Source of the DNA: Chitinophagaceae bacterium
GTDB taxonomy: Bacteria > Bacteroidota > Bacteroidia > Chitinophagales > Chitinophagaceae
Assembly (NCBI GenBank): GCA_016787085.1
Contig: JAEUVJ010000018.1
Location: 62,001 to 126,000 of the forward strand
Length of the DNA stretch: 64,000 nucleotides
Direction of reading: 5' to 3'
The notes beneath the pieces were generated by a model. That model had not been told where the DNA came from and did not search any database. It saw only the letters and a list, made by a program, of their open reading frames with translations. Numbering within the stretch: position 1 is the stretch's first letter; the number at the start of each line of letters is the position of its first letter. The translations under genes and the position numbers were made by a program. Below, in pieces: positions 42,662-50,196 of the stretch.

Positions 42662-44587
42662 CTAACGTCCTGTCACTTTCATTTCTGTCCGCCGGTTCTT
42701 TGCCCTGCCTTCTTCGGTCTTATTATCAGCAGCCGGTTTTGTTTCGCCATAGCCTTTGGCGGTTAATCGCTGCGGAGTGACCCCTTTCGAGACCAGGTAA
42801 CTGGTCACCGCTTTGGCTCTGTTGTTGGAAAGCGCCAGGTTATCTGCAGGTTTGCCGGCATTATCTGTATGCCCGCTGATCTCGATCTTAAGTGTGGGAT
42901 TATCTTTCAGGAGTTGTACTATTTTATCTAATTCTATCTGGGATTCAGTTTTGAGTTCAAATCTGTTCACATCAAAGAAAACGTTGTTGAGTACAATAGC
43001 GGCATTCACTTCCAGCGGTTGCAGGGGAATATTCTTTTCATACGAAGAGTCAGGTGAATTTCGGCTTAGTGAAAAATTATCGGAATAGAATAAATAGCCT
43101 TTACGGTTCACATTGAATGCATAGTCTTTTCCGATGGGTAATGTGACCAGGTAATTTCCTTTCTCATCCGTTTGCACTTTGGAGATAAGCTGTTTGGAAG
43201 CAAGATCGATCAGCTCAACAGTAGAAGGCAAGCCCTGCGTGGTTTTTTTATCGAACACCATCCCTTTTACCCAAAGTGTTTTATAAGGACGCACGTCTTC
43301 ACGCAATTCAAAACTGTAAATATCGAGTCCCCCTTTGCTGTCGCTGCGGTCGCTGGCATAATAAGCGGTCTTGCCATCTGCTGCAACGAATAAACCGGCT
43401 TCATGACTGATGGTGTTGATGGGATAGCCAAGATTGACAGGTACGCTCCAGTCGCCACCCGGTCCTTTTCGTGTATAAAAGAGATCAGTTTCGCCATAGC
43501 CGGGCCATGAATCAGAAGTGAAATACAGGGTCTGGTTATCCGCATGTATGAAAGGAGACTGCTCATCCCCCTTGCTATTGATAGCGGGGCCAAGATTCTG
43601 CGGTTCGCTCCATTTACCGTTCGCCTGCATGTATGAAACATAAATATCACTGCCGCCATAGCCGCCGCCTCTGCGGCTGGCGAAATACAAGCTTTGCTTA
43701 TCCGGCGATAAACAGGGTTGCGATTCCCACTGATCAGAATTGATCCGGCCACCGAGGTTCACAGCTTCACTCCAGCCCTTATCCGTGAGATAAGACATAT
43801 ACAGATCGCAACTGCCAAAACCATCAGGCCGGTTACAACCGGTAAAAACGAGCAATTGTCCGTCTTGCGAGATATTCTGTGCGCCTTCATTCTGCTCGGT
43901 ATTTACTTCACCTTCTATCGGTTTGGCTTTTGCCCAGTCGGTTGCGTTCTTTTGACAGTAAAAGAAATCTTCATTGAAGGCGCCGAGGCGACGGGTGAAC
44001 ACCAGTTCTTTTCCATCAATTGTCAAAGAAGGCAGGTATTCTGATTCCGGAGAATTGACATTGCTGCCCATGTTCTGCGGTGAAAAAAAATAACTTGTAT
44101 GCGCATTCTTTTTAGCATACTCAATGGCAAATTCATAACAACGCTTCCGGTAGTTACAAGCCCGTAATGAATTTTCATTTTTAGGGGGCTTCTTAGCCAG
44201 TAATTCATTGATCGCATCTAATGCTTTTTCAAACTCTCCTGACCCGGCCAATTGAATAGAATAGGGGAGTTTGTAATCCATGGTGTATGCGCTGTCCTGG
44301 GCAAAAGCTATATGGTAGTTCTCAATACTGTTCTTATAATTTTTCATCTGGCCGTATACACCGGCCAGTGATAAGTATGCATCAAGGTACTTATTGTCCA
44401 GATCGATACATTGCTTTAGTAAACCGACAGCATGGATAAGGTTTCCGTCCTGCGCTCTTTCAATAGCCTGGTTGTACAGGGCTACTGCTTTTTTATTCAC
44501 TTTGGACGGGTCATACGGCTGTGCAGTAAGAAATGAATAATAAGAAATGAATAATAAGAAATGAGAAAGGCGGAGAAAACGCTTCAT
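42662..44587 (-). CDS. OmpA-family protein with TPR and PD40 propeller domains
   Basis: 641 residues. The signal peptide ends near FLTAQ and is encoded by a 14-bp tandem repeat. TPR helices (about 30-175) include ALYNQAIERAQDGNLIHAVGLL. A WD40/PD40-like beta-propeller (about 190-425) has repeats such as SPDKQSLYFASRRGGGYGGSDIY. A carboxypeptidase-regulatory-like domain (about 445-515) follows. The C-terminal OmpA domain (about 525-641) has the peptidoglycan-binding signature ISGHTDNAGKPADNLALSNN and ends NRRTEMKV. This layout is common in Bacteroidota and resembles PorE-type proteins that link T9SS parts to peptidoglycan. A direct T9SS role here is inference only. Confidence 0.92.
   Translation of the reverse strand: MKRFLRLSHFLLFISYYSFLTAQPYDPSKVNKKAVALYNQAIERAQDGNLIHAVGLLKQCIDLDNKYLDAYLSLAGVYGQMKNYKNSIENYHIAFAQDSAYTMDYKLPYSIQLAGSGEFEKALDAINELLAKKPPKNENSLRACNYRKRCYEFAIEYAKKNAHTSYFFSPQNMGSNVNSPESEYLPSLTIDGKELVFTRRLGAFNEDFFYCQKNATDWAKAKPIEGEVNTEQNEGAQNISQDGQLLVFTGCNRPDGFGSCDLYMSYLTDKGWSEAVNLGGRINSDQWESQPCLSPDKQSLYFASRRGGGYGGSDIYVSYMQANGKWSEPQNLGPAINSKGDEQSPFIHADNQTLYFTSDSWPGYGETDLFYTRKGPGGDWSVPVNLGYPINTISHEAGLFVAADGKTAYYASDRSDSKGGLDIYSFELREDVRPYKTLWVKGMVFDKKTTQGLPSTVELIDLASKQLISKVQTDEKGNYLVTLPIGKDYAFNVNRKGYLFYSDNFSLSRNSPDSSYEKNIPLQPLEVNAAIVLNNVFFDVNRFELKTESQIELDKIVQLLKDNPTLKIEISGHTDNAGKPADNLALSNNRAKAVTSYLVSKGVTPQRLTAKGYGETKPAADNKTEEGRAKNRRTEMKVTGR
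44531..44565. repeat. 14-bp direct tandem repeat (2.5 copies) in the signal-peptide codons of the OmpA-type gene
   Basis: GAAATGAATAATAA occurs at 44531-44544 and 44545-44558, followed by a partial copy GAAATGA at 44559-44565. On the minus strand it encodes part of the hydrophobic core (FISYYSFL). The unit is not a multiple of three, so gain or loss of one copy would shift the frame. Confidence 0.85.
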
Positions 44588-44634
44588 GAAGTTGGATTAT
44601 AATTTTACATAACGAAACTACTGCAATTTTATTC

Positions 44635-44654
44635 CCCTTATAAAGGGGCTTTTT
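44635..44654. other. Small hairpin upstream of aqpZ
   Basis: CCCCTT (44635-44640), ATA, AAGGGG (44644-44649) followed by CTTTTT would act as a terminator on the plus strand, yet no plus-strand gene lies upstream. It may limit read-through into aqpZ or sit in the leader of the divergent OmpA-type gene. Confidence 0.35.
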
Positions 44655-44780
44655 AAAGATAAAGATGGCAGATGGGTCATTAAGGATGCACAAAGGTCAA
44701 CTGATTACGGGGTTATTTTACCTATCTTTCATACATTCTTCCGCACCCGCCTTCCATTTTTCAATAAAACCAACTTGTAT

Positions 44781-45482
44781 ATGAAAAAATTTATTGCAGA
44801 ATTCATCGGTACGTTTTCCCTTGTACTTTTCGGATGTGGCGCCGCGGTCGTAGCCGGTCTTTCCCCTGCTTCCGGGCCCGCGGGCATCGGGTTGCTTGGG
44901 ATATCCTTTGCTTTTGGCCTTGCCGTTGTTGTAATGGCCTATGCTATCGGCCCTGTTTCCGGCTGTCATATCAATCCAGCCATAACCGTTTCAATGCTGG
45001 TGGCCGGGAAGATCAAAGGCGGCGATGCAATAGGGTATATTATTGCGCAACTGGCCGGTGCGGCGGCCGCAGCAGGATTGCTTTACCTGGTACAGAATGG
45101 AATGTCTGATTTTGTACTGGCTGAGTATGGTTTAGGCTCCAATGGATGGGGGGATGGTTATAGTGAGTACTCTACTGTTTCAGCATTTATCATTGAAACT
45201 GTTCTCACTTTTATTTTCCTGTTCGTCATTTTTGCTGTTACTTCCAAACAAGGTAACAGTAATATGGCCGGGTTGGCCATTGGTTTGACACTGGTATTGA
45301 TTCATCTGGTAGCAATTCCTATCACAGGGACTTCAGTCAATCCTGCCCGCAGTTTTGGTCCTGCTGTTTTTGCAGGAGGAAAAGCATTGTCACAACTCTG
45401 GTTGTTTGTTGCTGCGCCGTTAGCCGGTGGTATTCTTGCGACTGTTACCTGGAAGGGTGTGTTTGAGAAAGGTTCTGAATAG
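44781..45482 (+). CDS. aqpZ: Aquaporin Z
   Basis: 233 residues from the ATG at 44781; a TTG two codons earlier is less likely. Six membrane helices and two half-helices carry the paired NPA motifs: HINPAITVSM and SVNPARSFGP. The selectivity-filter residues fit a water channel rather than a glycerol facilitator: Phe in GISFAFGLAV, His in VLIHLVAIP, Thr in GTSVNPAR and Arg of NPAR. It mediates rapid water movement across the inner membrane. It is a single gene with a strong hairpin 12 bases after its stop; queE converges from the other side. Confidence 0.95.
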   Translation: MKKFIAEFIGTFSLVLFGCGAAVVAGLSPASGPAGIGLLGISFAFGLAVVVMAYAIGPVSGCHINPAITVSMLVAGKIKGGDAIGYIIAQLAGAAAAAGLLYLVQNGMSDFVLAEYGLGSNGWGDGYSEYSTVSAFIIETVLTFIFLFVIFAVTSKQGNSNMAGLAIGLTLVLIHLVAIPITGTSVNPARSFGPAVFAGGKALSQLWLFVAAPLAGGILATVTWKGVFEKGSE

Positions 45483-45493
45483 CGATTGTATCT

Positions 45494-45532
45494 GCCGGGG
45501 TTGTCAACTTTTTAAAAGCTGACAACCCCGGC
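45494..45532. terminator. Strong bidirectional hairpin between aqpZ and queE
   Basis: A perfect 13-bp inverted repeat, GCCGGGGTTGTCA (45494-45506) and TGACAACCCCGGC (45520-45532), has an inner CTTTT/AAAAG extension. It lies between two convergent genes, 6 bases from the queE stop. There is no T-tract on either side, so it may work as a bidirectional transcript-end stabiliser. Confidence 0.7.
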
Positions 45533-45537
45533 AAACG

Positions 45538-46161
45538 CTAGGGCACATTAATGTACTTATGTATCTGAAGGCTCAGCTCCCATCGGGGATGGGCCTTTAT
45601 ATATTCAATGAGCAGCGGCGTTACCTGTGCGGCTTTATCCCATTCGGGCTGCAGGTATAATTTGCATTCAGTGGTGACCTGTGCAGCATATTGTTCCGCC
45701 CAGTCAAAATCAGATTTATTAAAGACAACTACTTTCAGTTCGTTAGCATGAGGTAGTATTTCCTGCAAAGGAGCTTTGAATTTTTTCGGAGATAAGCAGA
45801 TCCAGTCCCAGGCGCCGCTTAACGGATGTGCTCCGGAGGTTTCAATATTTGTTTTGAGCCCGGCAGCCCTTAATTCCTTTGTCAGTACATCTAAATTGTG
45901 CATCAGCGGCTCGCCGCCGGTGATAACAACGATCTCAGCAGGTGTTTTCCTGATTGCCGCTACCAGGTCTTTCACTTCATACTTCGGGTGTCTTCCTGCA
46001 TCCCAGCTGTCTTTGACATCACACCATACACAGCCTACATCACAACCGCCAAGGCGGATGAAGTAAGCGGCTTTACCCTGGTGGAAACCTTCTCCCTGTA
46101 AGGTATAGAAGTGTTCCATGACAGGTAATGCTGTTTCTATATGATCACTGGCCTTTGTCAT
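45538..46161 (-). CDS. queE: 7-carboxy-7-deazaguanine synthase (radical SAM)
   Basis: 207 residues from the ATG at 46161; a TTG at 46194 would overlap the folD stop and is less likely. The radical-SAM cluster motif is Cys-x3-Cys-x2-Cys in GGCDVGCVWCD, preceded by FYTLQGEGFHQGKAAYFIRL, the QueE signature. The SAM-binding motif GGEPL is present (VVITGGEPLMH). QueE converts 6-carboxytetrahydropterin to 7-carboxy-7-deazaguanine in queuosine biosynthesis. The C-terminal half ends IHKYINVP, typical of this family. It lies 29 bases downstream of folD on the same strand; other que genes are not in the window. Confidence 0.95.
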   Translation of the reverse strand: MTKASDHIETALPVMEHFYTLQGEGFHQGKAAYFIRLGGCDVGCVWCDVKDSWDAGRHPKYEVKDLVAAIRKTPAEIVVITGGEPLMHNLDVLTKELRAAGLKTNIETSGAHPLSGAWDWICLSPKKFKAPLQEILPHANELKVVVFNKSDFDWAEQYAAQVTTECKLYLQPEWDKAAQVTPLLIEYIKAHPRWELSLQIHKYINVP

Positions 46162-46190
46162 TGATCTTTTATTATTCTCTTCCGGAAGGA

Positions 46191-47066
46191 TCAATTCTTT
46201 TGAATACAGGAGTTAAACGTATTCTTCAGTAAGGCGGCGATGGTCATCGGGCCTACGCCACCGGGCACCGGCGTTATCCAGGAACATTTGGGTGAAACTG
46301 TGTCGTATTCCACATCACCTTTTAATTTAAAACCGCTTTTGCGGCTGGCATCTTCCACCCGGGTGATGCCCACGTCAATCACTACGGCCCCTTCTTTTAC
46401 CATATCCGGTTTTACAAATTCAGGAATGCCGATAGCGGCGATGATGATATCGCCCTGGCTGCAGATACCTTTCAGGTTCTGGGTGTGCGAATGACAAATG
46501 GTAACCGTACAATTGCCGGGATTAGCATTACCGCTTAATAAAATACTGATCGGCCTTCCGACAATATTGCTTCTTCCAAGTACAATAGCATGTTTTCCTT
46601 TGGTATCTATCTTATAATGCTCCAGCAACAGCATGATGCCATACGGAGTGGCAGGCAGGAATGTCGGCATCCCTTCCACCATTTTGCCCACGCTTACCGG
46701 GTGAAATCCATCTACGTCCTTGTCGGGGTCAATGGCATTGATCACCTTCTTAGGGCTGATATGTTTAGGTAAAGGCAATTGCACCAGTATGCCATCAATA
46801 TCGGGATCATTATTCAGTTGCTCGATCTTTTCCAGTAATTTGAATTCGGAAATATCTTCTTCCATCCGGATCAGGGAGGACTTGAAACCTGTCTCTTCGC
46901 AGGCTTTTACTTTGGCGGCAACGTAGGTTTCGCTGGCGCCGTTATTGCCAACTAAAATGGCCGCCAGGTGAGGCACTTTTTTTCCTTCGATCACCCATTG
47001 CGCTACTGTGATCTTCAATTCATCTTTAATAGCCTGGGCGGCTGATTTGCCGTCTAAAATTTTCAT
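46191..47066 (-). CDS. folD: Bifunctional methylenetetrahydrofolate dehydrogenase / methenyltetrahydrofolate cyclohydrolase
   Basis: 291 residues. The signature [13 protein letters not shown] holds the catalytic Lys (Tyr-x3-Lys). [19 protein letters not shown], the NADP-binding GRSNIVGRP and the C-terminal [11 protein letters not shown] are all diagnostic. The enzyme interconverts 5,10-methylene- and 10-formyl-tetrahydrofolate in one-carbon metabolism, thus also supplying formyl donor for reactions like the sugar formyltransferase in this window. A consensus promoter ends four bases before the ATG. queE follows on the same strand. Confidence 0.98.
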   Translation of the reverse strand: MKILDGKSAAQAIKDELKITVAQWVIEGKKVPHLAAILVGNNGASETYVAAKVKACEETGFKSSLIRMEEDISEFKLLEKIEQLNNDPDIDGILVQLPLPKHISPKKVINAIDPDKDVDGFHPVSVGKMVEGMPTFLPATPYGIMLLLEHYKIDTKGKHAIVLGRSNIVGRPISILLSGNANPGNCTVTICHSHTQNLKGICSQGDIIIAAIGIPEFVKPDMVKEGAVVIDVGITRVEDASRKSGFKLKGDVEYDTVSPKCSWITPVPGGVGPMTIAALLKNTFNSCIQKN

Positions 47067-47070
47067 GGCG

Positions 47071-47102
47071 CAAAGGTAGGCGGCAGTAGGGCGCAGGCCA
47101 AA
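47071..47102 (-). promoter_or_regulatory. folD promoter, TTTG-N20-TACCTTTG
   Basis: On the minus strand, TTTG (47102-47099), 20 bases, then TACCTTTG (47078-47071) match the Bacteroidota consensus exactly. Four bases (CGCC) separate it from the ATG, so the transcript should begin at or next to the start codon. Confidence 0.75.
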
Positions 47103-47150
47103 ATCATATGCTGTTATTTTATTAACTTAGAAACACCAAAGCCTTACCGC

Positions 47151-47990
47151 ATGAGAATTCTGTCATTCATGCTGCTTATTTTGGTTATGTGCTCCGCAAT
47201 GTCTGCGCATGGCCAGGTTCTTCGCAGGCCATTGGCAGCTCCTTATATGGGTTTGGGTGCATACAGTGTAAACCATACTGACGTTTTTTCCTTCACTTCC
47301 AATCAGGCGTCACTGGCGCAACTAAAGAATGCCGTTGCCGGTGTGTATGGCGAAAGAAGATTTATGCTGGCGGAATTGAGCCATTATACCGCTGTTATCG
47401 GGTTGCCCACCCGCTCAGGCAATTTCGGATTAAGAACAGGTTATTCAGGATTCAGCGAATACAACGAAACACAACTTGGATTGGCCTACGCCATGAAACT
47501 GGGAAGTAAAGCAGATATCGGTGTTCAGTTTAACTACAATGCTATTCGCATACCTGCTTATGGCAATATTTCAGCTATAAGTTTTGAGGCAGGGGCTATC
47601 TTTCATATCACGGATAAACTGCATACCGGCTTTCATATCAACAACCCGGTGGGTGGAAAATTTGGAAAAGATCAACAGGAAAAGCTGCCCTCGGTCTATA
47701 CGGCAGGCTTTGGCTATGATGCGTCGGAGAAGTTTTTTTTTAGTGCAGAAGTGATCAAAGAGGAAGACCAGCCGGTGAATGTAAATGCAGGGGTGCAATA
47801 TATATTCATTCCACAATTGCGGGCAAGAGCCGGTATGTCGTCGGCCACTTCATCGGCATGGCTGGGTTTAGGATTATCATTAAAGTCTTTCCGGATAGAT
47901 GTGGCCAGCACCTATCATCCGCAGTTAGGCATTACACCGGGGCTTTTATTACTGTTCAACTTTGGTAAATCGGAAAGCGGAGAAAAATGA
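47151..47990 (+). CDS. Predicted outer-membrane beta-barrel protein of unknown function
   Basis: 279 residues. The signal peptide ends at SAHGQ. The mature protein starts with RPLAAPYMGLGAYS and then shows alternating amphipathic strands with glycines at turns (SGNFGLRTGYSGFSEYNETQLGLAYAM-type pattern), ending in a strand-rich LLLLFNFGKSE. This resembles the small PorV/PorQ-like or OMPP1-like barrels of Bacteroidota, though I cannot place it in a named family. The stop overlaps the start of the next gene (ATGA at 47987-47990), so the two are translationally coupled. That partner encodes a secreted helix-hairpin-helix domain attached to a larger barrel. A joint surface complex is likely (inference). 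Confidence 0.75.
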   Translation: MRILSFMLLILVMCSAMSAHGQVLRRPLAAPYMGLGAYSVNHTDVFSFTSNQASLAQLKNAVAGVYGERRFMLAELSHYTAVIGLPTRSGNFGLRTGYSGFSEYNETQLGLAYAMKLGSKADIGVQFNYNAIRIPAYGNISAISFEAGAIFHITDKLHTGFHINNPVGGKFGKDQQEKLPSVYTAGFGYDASEKFFFSAEVIKEEDQPVNVNAGVQYIFIPQLRARAGMSSATSSAWLGLGLSLKSFRIDVASTYHPQLGITPGLLLLFNFGKSESGEK

Positions 47991-50023
47991 AAAGACTTTT
48001 TATCATAGCAGTATTTATTCATTATTCCCTATTGACCATTCACTCGCAGGACATCGTTACCGAGCAGCAATTAGAAAACCTTACGGATGCCGACCAGGCA
48101 GAAACAGAGGATGATTCTTACCTGCAGCAACTGGAACAATTCCGGAAGCATCCCGTCAATCTTAATACTGCAGATGCCCCGGAGTTAAAAGAATTAAGAG
48201 TGATCACTGACCTTCAGATCAATAACCTGCTTGCCTACCGCAAACTATTCGGGAACCTCGTCAGTATATATGAATTGCAGGCGGTGCCATCATGGGATAT
48301 TGCCACTATCCGTAAGCTATTGCCGTTTGTCACCATCGCTGTATCATTTTCAGCCATAGAGAATTTCCGGAAACGATTAACTGATGGGGATCATAGTGTA
48401 TTACTTCGTGTGTCGCAGGTATTGGAAAAGGCGAAGGGTTTTGATAAAACGACACCGGGCGCCAAATATCTTGGCAGTCCGCAGCGGTTATTCTTTCGTT
48501 ACCGGTATAATTATAAAAACCTGTTGCAGTTTGGAGTGGTGGGAGATAAAGATGCAGGCGAACAGTTTTTAAAAGGCGCACAGAGCAAGGGGTTTGACTT
48601 TTATTCCTTTCATTTATTTGCCAGGAAGGCGGGTATCATTCAGGCACTGGCTCTTGGCGATTTTACCGTGAACATGGGTCAGGGTTTAATACAATGGCAA
48701 AGCCTGGCTTTTAAAAAAAGTGCCGACGTAACTGGAATCAAAAGACAATCACCCTTATTGCGCCCTTACAACTCTGCCGGCGAATTCAACTTTCATCGTG
48801 GAGCTGGCATTACTATCGGGAGGGGAAAATTTGAAGCTACTGTATTTGGTTCTTTCCGGAAGATAAATGCCAACCTTGGCGCGGATACATTATCACAGGA
48901 AGAATATATTACCTCATTCCTTACTTCGGGTTACAACCGCACTGTCAGCGAGGTGACTGACCGCAATTCTCTTCGGCAAACAGCCTTTGGAGGGAATATG
49001 AGATACAGCAATGGAAGTTTCCACATCGGCATCAATGGTATGGCCTATCATTTTTCTTTGCCTGTTCAGAAGCGGGACGAGCCATATAACTTGTATGCTA
49101 TCAGCGGCGATACGTGGCATAACCTTAGTGTGGATTACAGTTATACGTACAGAAACCTGCATTTTTTCGGAGAAGCGGCGATGGATAAGAACAATTACAA
49201 AGCGTTTATCAACGGGCTGCTGGTGAGTGTGGATGCACGGGCAGATATTTCGTTACTGCATCGCCATATTGATAAAGGATACCAGGCGATCAATGCTAAT
49301 GCCTTTACAGAGAACACCTCACCTTCTAATGAAAATGGCTTGTATGCAGGTGTGGCTATCCGGCCCTCATCTGCCTGGCGGATAGATGCGTACGGGGATG
49401 TCTTTCGGTTTCCCTGGCTGAAATACTTAGTGGATGCACCGTCTTATGGAAGAGATTTTTTTGCACAACTGACCTATACCCCCAACAGGCAGGTAGAAAT
49501 ATACACCCGTTACCGGAATGAGACTAAACAAGGGAATCAGCCGGACAATACCGCGGTTGCCAATTACCTGGTGCAGATGCCCCGGCAGAACTGGCGCACA
49601 CAGATCAGCTACAGGATCAGTAACAGCGTCACTATCCGCAACCGGTGTGAAATGATATGGTATGATAATAATGGAATGAATAAGGAAACCGGCTTTCTTA
49701 CTTTTTTTGATTATGTATATCGTCCTTTATTAACACCGTATTCAGCCGTATTGCGGTTACAGTATTTTGAAACGGATGGATATAACTCGAGACTTTACGC
49801 ATACGAGAATGATGTGTTATATAGCTACTCTATTCCTGTTTTTTTTGATAAAGGATACAGGTATTACCTCACTGTAAATTATGACCTGGATCAAAAAATT
49901 TCTTTCTGGCTGCGCTGGGCGCAGACCATTTACCCGGGAGAAGACATAATTGGCTCAGGCTTAGATGAGATAAATAATAATAAGAGATCGGAGATGAAGC
50001 TGCAGATTAGAGTGATATTATAA
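47987..50023 (+). CDS. Secreted helix-hairpin-helix domain protein with predicted beta-barrel
   Basis: 678 residues. The signal peptide ends at TIHSQ. An acidic segment (residues about 21-50) precedes a helix-hairpin-helix region of ComEA type (about 55-118): HPVNLNTADAPELKEL, then VITDLQINNLLAYRKLFGNLVSIYEL and a second hairpin ending KLLPFVTI. From about residue 135 to the end there are many predicted beta-strands with aromatic girdles (RLFFRYRYNYKNL, HFFGEAAMDKN, YRYYLTVNYDL, FWLRWAQTIY), as in an outer-membrane barrel. Helix-hairpin-helix domains often bind DNA. A DNA receptor fused to a barrel is one reading; protein-protein contact is another. The start overlaps the upstream barrel gene. 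Confidence 0.8.
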   Translation: MKRLFIIAVFIHYSLLTIHSQDIVTEQQLENLTDADQAETEDDSYLQQLEQFRKHPVNLNTADAPELKELRVITDLQINNLLAYRKLFGNLVSIYELQAVPSWDIATIRKLLPFVTIAVSFSAIENFRKRLTDGDHSVLLRVSQVLEKAKGFDKTTPGAKYLGSPQRLFFRYRYNYKNLLQFGVVGDKDAGEQFLKGAQSKGFDFYSFHLFARKAGIIQALALGDFTVNMGQGLIQWQSLAFKKSADVTGIKRQSPLLRPYNSAGEFNFHRGAGITIGRGKFEATVFGSFRKINANLGADTLSQEEYITSFLTSGYNRTVSEVTDRNSLRQTAFGGNMRYSNGSFHIGINGMAYHFSLPVQKRDEPYNLYAISGDTWHNLSVDYSYTYRNLHFFGEAAMDKNNYKAFINGLLVSVDARADISLLHRHIDKGYQAINANAFTENTSPSNENGLYAGVAIRPSSAWRIDAYGDVFRFPWLKYLVDAPSYGRDFFAQLTYTPNRQVEIYTRYRNETKQGNQPDNTAVANYLVQMPRQNWRTQISYRISNSVTIRNRCEMIWYDNNGMNKETGFLTFFDYVYRPLLTPYSAVLRLQYFETDGYNSRLYAYENDVLYSYSIPVFFDKGYRYYLTVNYDLDQKISFWLRWAQTIYPGEDIIGSGLDEINNNKRSEMKLQIRVIL

Positions 50024-50196
50024 CTGTCAATAACAGGAATACTTTTTTTCTCCTTACGTAAAGTTTTTGTTAAAAAATCCCTTACTTTGGCGCAGCTAAA
50101 TTCACGGTTGAGATGTCTCTCACCATGCCTTACCCTCTGATAACGAACTATTCTCGTTGAAAATCAATGCATTTAATTCTAAAAACTATCGTTCAG

